Assembly (NCBI GenBank): GCA_024398615.1
Contig: JAKSIU010000021.1
Location: 1-45,933, forward strand
DNA: 45,933 nt
Direction of reading: 5' to 3'
Source of the DNA: Bacteroidaceae bacterium
GTDB lineage: Bacteria; Bacteroidota; Bacteroidia; Bacteroidales; Bacteroidaceae
Under the pieces are notes generated by a model. The model made no database searches. It saw nothing but the letters and a program-made list of their open reading frames with translations, and had not been told where the DNA came from. The position numbers were made by a program, and so were the translations under genes. Position 1 is the first letter of the stretch. Each line of letters begins with the position of its first letter. Positions 34,596 through 43,511 of this stretch are shown here, piece by piece.

Positions 34596-34666
34596 CTGTC
34601 GTACCCGGATTCGAACCAGGACAAAGACGACCAAAATGTCTTGTGCTGCCATTACACCATACGACA
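34596..34666 (-). tRNA. tRNA-Gln (anticodon TTG)
   Basis: 71 bases including discriminator G; the CCA tail is not encoded. The acceptor stem pairs TGTCGTA with TACGACA perfectly, the T stem is CCTGG/CCGGG around TTCGAAT, and the D stem is GTG/CAC. The anticodon loop TTTTGGT puts TTG at positions 34-36, reading Gln codons CAA and CAG. The anticodon stem AGACA/CGTCT has one A-C mismatch at the loop-closing pair. The gene is followed by its own terminator and preceded by a -7-like box. Confidence 0.9.
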
Positions 34667-34716
34667 GTACCTGTACCCGTCAGACCCGTCAGGGACTGAA
34701 CTGTTTCAAGGGCATG

Positions 34717-34724
34717 CAAAGATA
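34717..34724 (-). promoter_or_regulatory. Possible -7 box of tRNA-Gln
   Basis: Minus-strand TATCTTTG lies about 50 bases upstream of the tRNA 5' end and just after the tyrS stop. No TTTG is seen 19-21 bases further upstream, so support rests on the -7 box and its position. Read-through from tyrS is the alternative. Confidence 0.45.
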
Positions 34725-34734
34725 GGCAAAAAAA

Positions 34735-36033
34735 CTATTCCGCAATCAGCAGGTAATAATTCTTCTTACCCCTCTGGAGTACTATATACCTGTCATCCAC
34801 CAGATCGGCCTGGGTCATGAACCGCGAATGGTCGTAGGTCTTTTCCTTGTTGATGGAAACACCACCACCCTGCATCATCTTCCTGGCCTCGCTCTTCGAG
34901 AAGAACACAGGACATACGTCTGTAAGGAAATCCGATGCTTTAATCTCCTGATCCAGCATCTCGCGCTTGAAGCGGAACTGGGGAACACCTTCAAATACCG
35001 AAAGAAGCATTGACTCATCAATGGACTTGAGATCCTGAGAAGAACTGCTGCCTCCAAACAGGATTTCCGATGCGCTGGCAGCTGCTTCGTAGTCTTCCTG
35101 GCTGTGGACCATGCAGGTCACGTCTTTGGCAAGGCGCTTCTGGACCAGTCTCAAATGTGGTGCGGCATCGTGTTCGGCTATCAGCGCCTCGCATTCTTCC
35201 TTTTCAATATTTGTAAATATTTTTATGTATCTTTTCGCATCTTCATCACTGACGTTCAGCCAGAACTGATAGAACTTGTAAGGCGAGGTATATTCGGGAT
35301 TCAGCCAAATGTTTCCACCCTCTGTCTTGCCGAACTTGGTGCCATCGGATTTGGTGATGAGCGGACAGGTCAGGGCAAAGCATTCGCCTCCGTTGATACG
35401 ACGGATAAGCTCAGCGCCGGTGGTGATATTTCCCCACTGGTCAGCACCTCCCATCTGGAGCTTGCATCCCTTGGTCTCATTCAGATGAAGGAAATCATAG
35501 CCCTGCAGCAACTGATACGTGAACTCCGTGAATGAAAGTCCGTCACGTGCTTCGCCGTTGAGACGTTTCTTTACGGAATCCTTGGCCATCATATAATTGA
35601 CAGTGATATGCTTTCCGATATCACGTGAAAAGTCAAGGAACGTAATGTCCTTCATCCAATCGTAATTATTCACCAGTTCTGCCTTATTGGGAGCATCACT
35701 GTCGAAATCCAGGAACTTGGAAAGCTGTTTGCGGATACATTCGACATTGTGTCTGAGTGTCTCTTCATTAAGCAGATTGCGTTCCTGGGACTTGCCGCTG
35801 GGATCACCTATCATTCCGGTAGCACCTCCGATAAGTGCCAGAGGCTTGTGGCCGCAGCGCTGGAAATGGCGCAGAATCATAATGCTGCACAAATGCCCGA
35901 TGTGAAGGGAATCGGCAGTCGGGTCAAAACCTACATAAGCAGTCACCTGTTCCTTGGCCAGGAGCTCGTCTGTACCCGGCATCATCTGATGTATCATGCC
36001 GCGCCAGGTCAGTTCATCAACAAAATTTGTCAT
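34735..36033 (-). CDS. tyrS: Tyrosyl-tRNA synthetase
   Basis: 432 aa, the normal length for bacterial TyrRS. It charges tRNA-Tyr with tyrosine in the cytoplasm. The class I HIGH motif is HIGHL (about 41-45) within [14 protein letters not shown], and the KMSKS loop is KFGKTEGG (about 236-243). [27 protein letters not shown] is the tyrosine-recognition region of the family. The C-terminal part (about 355-432) is the S4-like RNA-binding domain with [19 protein letters not shown]. It has its own consensus promoter within the end of the TatD-family gene. The tRNA downstream is Gln, not Tyr. Confidence 0.98.
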   Translation of the reverse strand: MTNFVDELTWRGMIHQMMPGTDELLAKEQVTAYVGFDPTADSLHIGHLCSIMILRHFQRCGHKPLALIGGATGMIGDPSGKSQERNLLNEETLRHNVECIRKQLSKFLDFDSDAPNKAELVNNYDWMKDITFLDFSRDIGKHITVNYMMAKDSVKKRLNGEARDGLSFTEFTYQLLQGYDFLHLNETKGCKLQMGGADQWGNITTGAELIRRINGGECFALTCPLITKSDGTKFGKTEGGNIWLNPEYTSPYKFYQFWLNVSDEDAKRYIKIFTNIEKEECEALIAEHDAAPHLRLVQKRLAKDVTCMVHSQEDYEAAASASEILFGGSSSSQDLKSIDESMLLSVFEGVPQFRFKREMLDQEIKASDFLTDVCPVFFSKSEARKMMQGGGVSINKEKTYDHSRFMTQADLVDDRYIVLQRGKKNYYLLIAE

Positions 36034-36070
36034 ATAGCTATAAGTTATTCTGATTTATCCAGTAACGCCA

Positions 36071-36102
36071 CAAAAGTATCAAATAATAATCAAAGGGGCA
36101 AA
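36071..36102 (-). promoter_or_regulatory. Promoter of tyrS
   Basis: Minus-strand TTTG (36099-36102) and TACTTTTG (36071-36078), 20 bases apart, match the Bacteroidetes consensus. The -33 box lies inside the last codons of the upstream TatD-family gene. Start near 36064 gives a leader of about 30 bases. Confidence 0.7.
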
Positions 36103-36731
36103 CAGCCTCCCAAAAAGTCAATTGCAGCTTTCATGCTGATCCGTTTCACATCTTCGACTGTCGTATTCCGGACCGATGCCACCTTTTCCCAAACGCTCCC
36201 GATGCTGCACTTCCCGTCAGTTTCAAGAACAAGGCGGTCATCAGGAACAGCAGCGAGTGAAGCGGAATTTGCCTGTATGCCGAATGACAGCCAGAAACCT
36301 GAATCCAGAAGCTGCCGCATCTGTTGGGGGCCTCCCCGGAACCCGTGAATAAGCCATGGATGCGAGGGACGGATATCTTTCCGAATACGGATTATACTGT
36401 CAATTTGTTTTACAACATGTAGAATCATCGGAAGCCCTTTTTCTTCAGCCAGAAGCGCCTGTGCAACAAATGCATGTTCCTGGATTCCAAGCTCAGGACC
36501 TTTGAGACTGTCCATGCCACACTCCCCGACAGCAACGGTCCTGGGGTTCTCCAGCATGATTCCAAGCCTCTGCAGATCCTGCTCAAGACTGTCGGGATTC
36601 ACATTCCAGGGATGGATGCCGGCTGAAAAAAAGCCGTCATTCCGGAGCAGACAAGCATCCGTTCCAATATTGATGACAGCCGAAGCCATGTTCTCAATAC
36701 CATGAGAATGAATATCATACAATTGCATCAT
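36090..36731 (-). CDS. TatD-family metal-dependent hydrolase
   Basis: 213 aa, shorter than the 260 aa usual for E. coli TatD but typical of the compact Bacteroidetes members. Metal ligands of the amidohydrolase fold are visible: HSH in YDIHSHG (about 6-10), Glu in GECGMD, His in LHVVK, His in WLIHGFRGG and Asp in VLETDGK. TatD proteins are 3'-5' exonucleases or DNases; the precise substrate of this branch is not known. Its ATG (36731) overlaps the yidD stop as ATGA, so the two are translationally coupled. A second ATG directly follows at 36728. Confidence 0.9.
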   Translation of the reverse strand: MMQLYDIHSHGIENMASAVINIGTDACLLRNDGFFSAGIHPWNVNPDSLEQDLQRLGIMLENPRTVAVGECGMDSLKGPELGIQEHAFVAQALLAEEKGLPMILHVVKQIDSIIRIRKDIRPSHPWLIHGFRGGPQQMRQLLDSGFWLSFGIQANSASLAAVPDDRLVLETDGKCSIGSVWEKVASVRNTTVEDVKRISMKAAIDFLGGCLPL

Positions 36732-36961
36732 GGAACCGGATCATATCCGCTTCCCCCTCCCGGACGGCAGCGGAGAATACGTTTGACGGCCAGCCACAGG
36801 CCTTTCACAGGCCCGTACTTCTGCAATGCCTCAATGGCATACTGGGAACATGTCGGAGTAAAGCGGCAGCTTGGAGGCGTCAATGGAGATATGCACTTAC
36901 GGTAAAAACGTATAGGCAATATGAGCACACTGGAAAGAAAAGTTGAGAATTTATTTGACAT
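36728..36961 (-). CDS. yidD: Membrane protein insertion efficiency factor YidD
   Basis: 77 aa, the usual length. The family signature is present: [19 protein letters not shown] (about 32-50) and the end [12 protein letters not shown], with the conserved cysteines. An N-terminal amphipathic or hydrophobic segment ([15 protein letters not shown]) places it at the inner face of the cytoplasmic membrane, where it aids YidC-mediated insertion. Its start overlaps the rnpA end by 11 bases and its stop overlaps the TatD-family start. yidC and rpmH are not nearby, unlike in many other phyla. Confidence 0.97.
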   Translation of the reverse strand: MSNKFSTFLSSVLILPIRFYRKCISPLTPPSCRFTPTCSQYAIEALQKYGPVKGLWLAVKRILRCRPGGGSGYDPVP

Positions 36962-37355
36962 TGTCAGTCACCCTCACTTTAAGTTTTTCCATTATGCTGT
37001 CAAGTCTCGGCTTCAGCTCTGAGCTTGGCCATAACTTTCCATCCGTGAAAAGAAAGGCTATCAGCAATTCGTTTCCTGTACGGTCCACCAGTTCCTCCAG
37101 TTCGCTGCAGTGAAGTCTGTAATACTCTCTTATCTGGCGCTTGACGCGGTTTCTGTCCACCGCATGCTTGAAATGGCGTTTTGAAGCACCTGCCAGAATA
37201 CGGACCGATGGCTGGTCATTCTGCGTCTTAGGCCTGAGCAGCCACACTGTTCTGATTGGGAAGCAGCCTATTGAACGGTCACCCTCAGAAAACAACAAGT
37301 CTGTGAGGCTGTTGCCACACAGACGTTTTGTCTTCGGGAAAGCATTGACTGCCAT
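36951..37355 (-). CDS. rnpA: Ribonuclease P protein component
   Basis: 134 aa. It binds the RNase P RNA and helps cleave 5' leaders from precursor tRNAs. The family RNR motif is seen as [20 protein letters not shown] (about 58-77). The N-terminal strand region ([20 protein letters not shown]) also fits. The ATG at 37355 is 12 bases after hemD. The C-terminus overlaps yidD by 11 bases, a common rnpA-yidD arrangement. Confidence 0.96.
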   Translation of the reverse strand: MAVNAFPKTKRLCGNSLTDLLFSEGDRSIGCFPIRTVWLLRPKTQNDQPSVRILAGASKRHFKHAVDRNRVKRQIREYYRLHCSELEELVDRTGNELLIAFLFTDGKLWPSSELKPRLDSIMEKLKVRVTDNVK

Positions 37356-37367
37356 GTCTGTCCTGTC

Positions 37368-38120
37368 TTACTGCGCGTTGGCAGCAAACCAGGCATCTAT
37401 TGCGGCCGACATTGAAGTGATGCCCGGCACCGGAGCCTCAATGTCAAGTCTCAGACCGGCCTCGCGAATTGCCTTTGCAGTGGCCGCGCCGAAACATCCT
37501 ATAATCTTTTCGCCCTGAACGAAATCCGGGCAGTTTGTCTTGAGTGACTCGATTCCTGCCGGACTGAAGAAAATCATCATGTCAAAATCATCCAGTTCCT
37601 CCTTGGCAAACTCATTGCTGACGGTAAGGTACATGACGGCCTCAGTATGGCTGATGCCGTTTGCATCCAGCAGACGTGTAAGTTCACCGGTATGGACATT
37701 TGACATTGGCAGAAGGTATTTCTCGGTCTTGTGCTTGAGAATAGGAACCATAAGACTGTCAACAGAGCCGGTCGTGCCGAAGAATACCTTGCGCTTACGG
37801 TACTGGACGTACTTCTGAATGTAAAGTGACACAGTTTCCGTGATGCAGAAATACTTCATATCCTCAGGAACGGTTACTCTGAGTTCCTGACAAAGCTTGA
37901 AAAAATGATCAACTGCATGACGGGATGTGAACACGACTGCCGTATGGTCAAGGATGTTGACTTTCTGTTGTCTGAAATCCTTTGCTGAGATAGGATCAAC
38001 ACGGATGAAAGGCTTGAAAACAAACTCACAACCGTACTTTCCGGCCAGATCGAAGTAGGGTGATTTGCCAGTTGCGGGCTGGGGCTGGGAAATGAGAACC
38101 CTTTTTATTTTCTGTGTCAT
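37368..38120 (-). CDS. hemD: Uroporphyrinogen-III synthase
   Basis: 250 aa, in the family's range. HemD cyclises hydroxymethylbilane into uroporphyrinogen III for haem, sirohaem and cobamide synthesis. It is a poorly conserved family; support comes from the two-lobed alpha/beta pattern, VVFTSRHAVDHFF (about 62-74), MIFFSPAGIESL (about 180-191), IIGCFGAATAKAIREAGL and the C-terminal ITSMSAAIDAW. The start follows DUF4271 by 4 bases, and DUF4271-hemD-rnpA-yidD is, from memory, a recurring Bacteroidales order. Other hem genes are not in the window. Confidence 0.9.
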   Translation of the reverse strand: MTQKIKRVLISQPQPATGKSPYFDLAGKYGCEFVFKPFIRVDPISAKDFRQQKVNILDHTAVVFTSRHAVDHFFKLCQELRVTVPEDMKYFCITETVSLYIQKYVQYRKRKVFFGTTGSVDSLMVPILKHKTEKYLLPMSNVHTGELTRLLDANGISHTEAVMYLTVSNEFAKEELDDFDMMIFFSPAGIESLKTNCPDFVQGEKIIGCFGAATAKAIREAGLRLDIEAPVPGITSMSAAIDAWFAANAQ

Positions 38121-38124
38121 CAGA

Positions 38125-38790
38125 TTATGGAATGTTTGTATTTACCATTAAAAGGACCAGTGCAAAAACCGCCGGCCCTATTTCAAGGGCGCAAAGATAC
38201 AACAATATTCCGAGAAAATTGAATCGGGTGGTAAATAAGGATGTCAACACCTTTAAAATCAGTCCCAATTCAGTCAAAGCCAGGCAACTTAGAGCAACAA
38301 TTCTCACTGTCGCGGCCGACAGGGGAACAAAGATTGCCAACAGGTTCACAACTATGAGAAGCATGCCTAAAAACGCGATCATTGTCGTGTTCAGGGCATT
38401 CCATCGGACTGGTTTCATCTGTATTAACTGCTTGCTGTACAGTCTGGTATTGACCAGATGGCACAACAGCTGTTTGAAAGTGAATATCACGACAAAGACA
38501 ATGAAGGAACAAAGCACGACACCGGCATTCATGCCCGGTCTTTCTGACGGTTCACAGACAGCCAGACCGACTGACAGAGAGACCGATGCCAAAGAAACGG
38601 CAGCCAATGCGACAGAATGGGCAGTACTCCTGACCATGGTCTTGAGTTCAGGCCCCATTTTCCTGAAACTGAACACGCTCATTATGGAATCCGTGAACTG
38701 CCGGAATGAAGGCCCCACGAGCAGGCTCATGAGCAGCAGGACTGTCAGAAAGACAATCATCATCCAGTTGTCAACAGGCTGCCCGCTCAT
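38125..38790 (-). CDS. DUF4271-family multi-pass membrane protein
   Basis: 221 aa with about six hydrophobic segments: MIVFLTVLLLMSLLVG (11-26), VVLCSFIVFVVIFTF, TTMIAFLGMLLIVVNLLAIFV, VRIVALSCLALTELGLIL, FNFLGILLYLCALEIGPAVFALVLLM. Family placement rests on length, topology and location directly before hemD. Function is unknown. It starts 10 bases after the LOG-family gene, so it probably belongs to the same transcript. Confidence 0.8.
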   Translation of the reverse strand: MSGQPVDNWMMIVFLTVLLLMSLLVGPSFRQFTDSIMSVFSFRKMGPELKTMVRSTAHSVALAAVSLASVSLSVGLAVCEPSERPGMNAGVVLCSFIVFVVIFTFKQLLCHLVNTRLYSKQLIQMKPVRWNALNTTMIAFLGMLLIVVNLLAIFVPLSAATVRIVALSCLALTELGLILKVLTSLFTTRFNFLGILLYLCALEIGPAVFALVLLMVNTNIP

Positions 38791-38800
38791 GCTCTTTCCA

Positions 38801-39385
38801 TCAGATTTTGCTTCGGCTGCAATCCCAGTCAGGAATGCTGTCTATCAGTTCAATGACCTGTGCAGGATTGGAAGCGACCTTCCAGATGTCAAGGAAATAG
38901 GGACTCATGAACTGACGCTGTGAGGTGCGTTCCAGCATCTCGAGCAGAGGGTCATAATAGGAATCCGTATTGAGAATCACTATGGGCTTGACAAAAAGTC
39001 CAAGCATTTTCCATGTGATCACCTCGAAAAGCTCTTCAAAAGTACCGGTACCGCCCGGCAGGGCAATCGCAGCATCGGCCATGGCAGCCATTCTGGATTT
39101 ACGCTCGTGCATGTCCTTTGTGGGAATGACCTCGCTAAGGCCCTTGTGCAGCCAGCCGTTGTCAATCATGAACTGCGGAATGATTCCGGTAACATGGCCG
39201 CCTGCCGACAATGCTCCATCCTCTACAGCAGCCATCAGGCCGGTCGATCCGGCTCCGGTAACGATCCTGCGCCCGGCCGATGCCAGCAGGGAGCCCAGCT
39301 CAAAAGCCTGTTCCTTGAAAATATCATCAACGTGCGGACTGGACGCACCGTAAATGACAATGGTCTTTCTGTCTGGAGTATCCAT
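38801..39385 (-). CDS. LOG-family protein (nucleoside 5'-monophosphate phosphoribohydrolase-like)
   Basis: 194 aa from the ATG at 39385 (MDTPDRKTIVIYG), chosen over the longer frame to 39427 because it avoids overlap with ahcY and begins right at the Rossmann fold. The LOG signature PGGTGTFEE is present at about 110-118, with ERKSRMAAMADAAIALPGG before it and GAGSTGLMAAVEDGALSAGG earlier for nucleotide binding. Family enzymes release a base from nucleoside monophosphates; in plants this activates cytokinins. In gut bacteria the role is probably nucleotide housekeeping. It lies 4 bases after ahcY. Confidence 0.92.
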   Translation of the reverse strand: MDTPDRKTIVIYGASSPHVDDIFKEQAFELGSLLASAGRRIVTGAGSTGLMAAVEDGALSAGGHVTGIIPQFMIDNGWLHKGLSEVIPTKDMHERKSRMAAMADAAIALPGGTGTFEELFEVITWKMLGLFVKPIVILNTDSYYDPLLEMLERTSQRQFMSPYFLDIWKVASNPAQVIELIDSIPDWDCSRSKI

Positions 39386-39389
39386 AATA

Positions 39390-40811
39390 TCAATAACGGT
39401 AGTGTTCTGCCTTATACGGACCTTCAACCGGAACCCCTATGTAATCGGCTTGAGCCTGAGTCAGCCTGGACAGATGTACACCTATTCTTTCAAGATGCAA
39501 CCTTGCAACCTCTTCATCAAGATGCTTTGGCAGACGGTACACTCCGGTCTCGTATTTCCTGTTGAACAGTTCAATCTGAGCCAGAGTCTGATTGGTGAAA
39601 CTGTTGCTCATGACAAAGCTGGGATGTCCGGTAGCACAGCCAAGATTGACCAGACGGCCATCGGCCAGCAGTATTATGCTGTGTCCGTCAGGGAAGAAAT
39701 AACGGTCAACCTGAGGCTTCACGTTCTGGCAGCGGATTCCCGGCAGACGTTTCAGGGCATCGACCTGTATCTCACTGTCAAAGTGACCTATATTGCATAC
39801 TATTGCCTGATCGGGCATAGCCATCATGTGTTCTGTCGTGATGACGTCAATGTTACCTGTTGTGGTAACGAATATGTTGCCCTGCGGAGCGGCCTCCTCC
39901 ATGGTAACCACCTGGTAACCCTCCATTGCAGCCTGGAGGGCACAGATAGGATCCACCTCAGTGACAAGCACGCGGGCTCCGTATGAACGCATGCTCTGGG
40001 CACATCCCTTGCCGACTTCGCCGAATCCGCAGACCACACACACCTTGCCGGCAATCATCACGTCAGTAGCACGCTTGATGCCGTCGGCAAGAGATTCGCG
40101 GCAACCGTACAGATTGTCGAACTTGCTCTTTGTGACAGAGTCGTTGACATTGAAGGCAGGGAACAGGAGCTCGCCCCTCTGCTGCATCTGGTAAAGACGA
40201 TGCACACCGGTTGTGGTCTCTTCGCTGACACCGCGTATCGCTGCAGCAATACCGGTCCAGTATGCGTTGCCTTTCACCTTTGCCACCTTCTTCAGAATGT
40301 CAAGCAGGGCACGCTCGTCACCCGACTGGGCATCGTACTCCCAGGCCGAAGGATCCTTCTCGCCCTTCACGCCCAGATGGATCATCAGGGTAGCGTCACC
40401 TCCGTCATCGACAATCATGTTGGGACCGCCTTCCGGGAAATTCATGGCCTGCAGAGTGCACCACCAGTATTCCTCAAGCGATTCCCCCTTCCACGCGAAT
40501 ACCTTGGCGCTTCCAGCCGCGGCAATCGCAGCTGCGGCATGGTCCTGAGTGGAATATATGTTGCATGAGCACCATCTGATATCGGCGCCCAGTTCATGAA
40601 GTGTCTCAATGAGCACGGCTGTCTGGACAGTCATGTGCAGAGAGCCCATTATCCTGGCGCCCTTGAGCGGCTTGCTGTCACGGTACTTGTCACGCAGGGC
40701 CATAAGACCCGGCATCTCCTTCTCGGCCATGTCAAGCTCCTTGCGTCCGAACTCGGCCAATGACATATCGGCCACCTTATACTCGAGTGATGAAAACAGT
40801 TCCTCGTTCAT
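39390..40811 (-). CDS. ahcY: Adenosylhomocysteinase (S-adenosyl-L-homocysteine hydrolase)
   Basis: 473 aa, as in most bacterial AhcY. It splits S-adenosylhomocysteine into adenosine and homocysteine using bound NAD, recycling methylation by-product. The NAD-binding site is [20 protein letters not shown] (about 258-277). Substrate-domain motifs include [14 protein letters not shown] (about 83-96) and [13 protein letters not shown] (about 221-233), the latter with the key Lys. The C-terminus KAEHYRY matches the conserved KxxxYRY tail that completes the neighbouring active site. A TACCTTTG box lies upstream at 40835-40842. Confidence 0.98.
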   Translation of the reverse strand: MNEELFSSLEYKVADMSLAEFGRKELDMAEKEMPGLMALRDKYRDSKPLKGARIMGSLHMTVQTAVLIETLHELGADIRWCSCNIYSTQDHAAAAIAAAGSAKVFAWKGESLEEYWWCTLQAMNFPEGGPNMIVDDGGDATLMIHLGVKGEKDPSAWEYDAQSGDERALLDILKKVAKVKGNAYWTGIAAAIRGVSEETTTGVHRLYQMQQRGELLFPAFNVNDSVTKSKFDNLYGCRESLADGIKRATDVMIAGKVCVVCGFGEVGKGCAQSMRSYGARVLVTEVDPICALQAAMEGYQVVTMEEAAPQGNIFVTTTGNIDVITTEHMMAMPDQAIVCNIGHFDSEIQVDALKRLPGIRCQNVKPQVDRYFFPDGHSIILLADGRLVNLGCATGHPSFVMSNSFTNQTLAQIELFNRKYETGVYRLPKHLDEEVARLHLERIGVHLSRLTQAQADYIGVPVEGPYKAEHYRY

Positions 40812-40834
40812 TTATCTTTTCCTTTAAACTGATG

Positions 40835-40842
40835 CAAAGGTA
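40835..40842 (-). promoter_or_regulatory. Possible -7 box of ahcY
   Basis: Minus-strand TACCTTTG matches TAnnTTTG and lies 24 bases upstream of the ATG. No TTTG is found at -33. The 66-base gap between the ComM-like gene and ahcY contains no recognisable SAH riboswitch. Confidence 0.4.
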
Positions 40843-40877
40843 ATTGTTTTTCCCTAATGTATGCACTATCGGCCCTA

Positions 40878-42404
40878 TCAGTGCGGACGGTCCAGCATGC
40901 GGTATGACACCGCCTCCATTATATGCTCCGGCCCTATCTGCTCACAACCATCCAGATCGGCAATGGTACGCGCCACCTTGAGAATCCTTGAATAGGCGCG
41001 TGCGGAAAGGTCCATCCGCTGCATGGATGTCTTGAGCAGCGACATGGCCGCCTCATCGGGCCTGGCATAACGTGCAAGCATGGCGCTGTTCATCTGGGCA
41101 TTGCAATATACCCCCGGTTCACCGGCAAAACGGGCCTCCTGCATTCCGCGTGCAAGAATGACACGCTTTCTTATTTCAGCACTCGGTTCCCCCTTCCGTT
41201 CCGATGTAATGTCACCGACCGAAACCGGTTCTATTGCGCACTGTATGTCAAAACGGTCCATCAAGGGGCCGGAAATGCGGTTCATGTAACGCGATATGGC
41301 ATCGGGAGTACACGAACAGGGACGGGTGGGATGATTGTAATATCCGCAGGGACATGGATTCATCGAAGCGACCAGCATGAACGATGCAGGATATTCGACA
41401 CTGTATCTTGAACGGGAAATGCGTATGCACCGGTCTTCCAGAGGCTGACGCAGCATTTCCAGCACCGAGCGGTGGAACTCGGGCAGTTCGTCAAGAAAAA
41501 GCACGCCATTGTGCGCCAGACTTATCTCCCCCGGCTGGGCGTTTGAGCCGCCACCGACAAGTGCCACGCTGGAGATTGTATGGTGAGGACTGCGGAACGG
41601 ACGTTCCGTAACCAGCGGCATTCCCGCCTTGGAAAGCCCTGCCACCGAATGGATTTTGGTCGTCTCAAGACTCTCGGACATGCTCAGCGGCGGCAGTATG
41701 GAAGGCATGCGTTGGGCAATCATTGACTTTCCACTGCCCGGAGGACCGCTCATGAGGATATTATGGGATCCTGCAGCAGCCACCTCAATGGCCCGTTTCA
41801 CAGCCTGCTGACCCTTCACGTCACTGTAATCCAGGACATGCTCTTCCCGGTTTACATGCGGTTCGCCCTGTTCCGATGCAACCCGCTGCAGACAGTCCTT
41901 CCCGTCAAGGAATGCAATGACCTGTTCAAGACTGTCAGCCCCATACACCTCAAGACCGTCAACGACCGCGGCTTCGGCGGCATTGCCGGCAGGCAGGATC
42001 ATTCCTTTGAAACCCTCTTCCCTGGCTTTCACCGCCATGGGCAGGACACCACGAACCGGCAACAGACTGCCGTCCAGACTCAGTTCACCCATTATCATGA
42101 AGTCAGGCAGCCGGTCAGAACGTATCATCTCGGCACTGGCCAGAATGCCTATGGCCAGAGGCAGATCGTATGCCGCCCCCTCCTTACGTATGTCGGCCGG
42201 AGCCATATTGACAATAATCTGTCGGGACGGAAACTTCAGACCTATGCAGAGCAAGGCCGATACAATGCGTTCATGACTCTCCCTGATGGCGCTGTCAGGC
42301 AGACCGACCAGAAAAAAACGGATTCCCCGTAAGGAATTGACTTCGATTGTAACTGTGATTGCGTCTATCCCCTGGACAGCCGCACCGAATACTTTTATCA
42401 GCAT
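40878..42404 (-). CDS. comM: YifB/ComM-like Mg-chelatase-type AAA ATPase
   Basis: 508 aa, the normal length. An N-terminal Lon-protease-like domain (about 1-175) carries the LPDSAIRESHERIVSAL block. The AAA core has Walker A GPPGSGKSM (about 218-226) and Walker B LFLDELPEF (about 298-306), with NPCPCGYYNHPTRPC (about 349-363) as the cysteine-rich segment of the family. The C-terminal domain ends SYRMLDRPH. ComM in Vibrio is a branch-migration helicase that aids integration of transformed DNA; in Bacteroidales the role is assumed similar. The symbol is by homology. Confidence 0.93.
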   Translation of the reverse strand: MLIKVFGAAVQGIDAITVTIEVNSLRGIRFFLVGLPDSAIRESHERIVSALLCIGLKFPSRQIIVNMAPADIRKEGAAYDLPLAIGILASAEMIRSDRLPDFMIMGELSLDGSLLPVRGVLPMAVKAREEGFKGMILPAGNAAEAAVVDGLEVYGADSLEQVIAFLDGKDCLQRVASEQGEPHVNREEHVLDYSDVKGQQAVKRAIEVAAAGSHNILMSGPPGSGKSMIAQRMPSILPPLSMSESLETTKIHSVAGLSKAGMPLVTERPFRSPHHTISSVALVGGGSNAQPGEISLAHNGVLFLDELPEFHRSVLEMLRQPLEDRCIRISRSRYSVEYPASFMLVASMNPCPCGYYNHPTRPCSCTPDAISRYMNRISGPLMDRFDIQCAIEPVSVGDITSERKGEPSAEIRKRVILARGMQEARFAGEPGVYCNAQMNSAMLARYARPDEAAMSLLKTSMQRMDLSARAYSRILKVARTIADLDGCEQIGPEHIMEAVSYRMLDRPH

Positions 42405-42459
42405 GGTAAGATTTATTTAAGTGTGTCAATTTCATGGTCAATTTCATAAGTCCCGGTCA

Positions 42460-43503
42460 TTACCTCTTCTTCTGCACCGGCTTTTCCTTTTTCTGCACCA
42501 GACTGTCTATTGCATGTTCCATCCGGTCCAGGGACTCACTGACATACAGCAGACCGGACGTCTCGGACAGAAGCACGAAACAAGGCAGTTTCCTGACCGA
42601 AGCCAATGTGACAAGAGTGCTGCTCCAGCCGCGGACATCATTGTATGAGAACCAGTTCAGGGTATCGGCTTCCACCACATCCTTCCAACGGGCGGGATTT
42701 ACATCCACCGACACATCAGTCACTGCGAGACGACTGTCATCAAAACGCTCAAGAGTGCCCTTCATTGAACGGCGCGCCTTTATTCCGATGCTGTCATTCC
42801 ACGAAGCCCACAGACAGACCAGAAGACTGTTACGGGCCCCGCTTATGTTACGGAAATCATACGACACACCTGCAGTATCATACAGTTCGAACGACTCCAG
42901 ATAGCGTGAAACGCGGTTGTCTATCTGGAATTCGGACTTCAAGGCGGTAATGTAAGGAGCATCCTGCATGTTACCGCTCATCTTGCCTATTAGGGAAAGC
43001 AGGTCAGCACTGCCGGCATGCCATCGTCTTACCCCATATTCATATATTAAATAAGGTGTAACCTCCGAAAAAGGATCATTCACAATGAAGGAATCCATTC
43101 TGGCACAGATCTGGCCGAGACAGGTATCGGACATTGCAGCCCAGGCAAATTCGGTGTAAGCCTCATTCTCCGGACTTCCGCCTGTTTCAATGCTGTCACC
43201 CTCTGAGGGAATCGTGATATGGGCTCTGACATCCCTGTCTGCAAAAACCGGATACTGGCGTCCGTCAGGAAGAATCAGTATCAGCGTAGTTACGGTATCA
43301 GGCCTGAAGGACCATCTGAACGAGCCTTCCTCGGGACGGATAGTGTCGGTCCTGGCAAAGCGACTGTCAAGTCCTATGACCAGAATGCTGTCAGACGAAC
43401 CGTCCTGAAGCGTACCGGAAAGCGTGAACACGCCTTCTTCCCTACCGCATGAAAGCAGCAGGAATGACATCAGCATCAGCAGTGACAGGACTTTCCTTCC
43501 CAT
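42460..43503 (-). CDS. Lipoprotein with DUF4369-like and thioredoxin-like domains lacking CXXC
   Basis: 347 aa, lipobox LLSC with Cys19. Residues about 25-115 resemble the DUF4369 domain found before TlpA/ResA-type thioredoxin domains in Bacteroidetes (FTLSGTLQDGSSDSILVIG). Residues about 205-340 follow a thioredoxin-like plan (NSLLVCLWASWNDSIG, then LPCFVLLSETSGLLYV with the cis-Pro region), but the place of the WCxxC active site reads WASWNDS with no cysteine. It therefore cannot act as a classical disulfide reductase. The gene starts 8 bases after typA and is probably cotranscribed with it. Envelope role unknown. Confidence 0.82.
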   Translation of the reverse strand: MGRKVLSLLMLMSFLLLSCGREEGVFTLSGTLQDGSSDSILVIGLDSRFARTDTIRPEEGSFRWSFRPDTVTTLILILPDGRQYPVFADRDVRAHITIPSEGDSIETGGSPENEAYTEFAWAAMSDTCLGQICARMDSFIVNDPFSEVTPYLIYEYGVRRWHAGSADLLSLIGKMSGNMQDAPYITALKSEFQIDNRVSRYLESFELYDTAGVSYDFRNISGARNSLLVCLWASWNDSIGIKARRSMKGTLERFDDSRLAVTDVSVDVNPARWKDVVEADTLNWFSYNDVRGWSSTLVTLASVRKLPCFVLLSETSGLLYVSESLDRMEHAIDSLVQKKEKPVQKKR

Positions 43504-43511
43504 TGTCTTTT

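Noticed and set aside
34444-34719. 91-aa minus-strand open frame
   Set aside because: It runs straight through tRNA-Gln and its terminator and has no domain or signal.
35749-36348. 199-aa plus-strand open frame across tyrS and the TatD-family gene
   Set aside because: It spans two convincing minus-strand genes and the tyrS promoter and shows no recognisable protein features.
40812-40877. SAH riboswitch upstream of ahcY
   Set aside because: The gap is only 66 bases and no matching stem-loop pattern was seen.
40862-40883. Terminator after the ComM-like gene
   Set aside because: Only 5 bp pair reliably (GCACT with AGTGC), the stem overlaps the stop codon region and no T-run follows.
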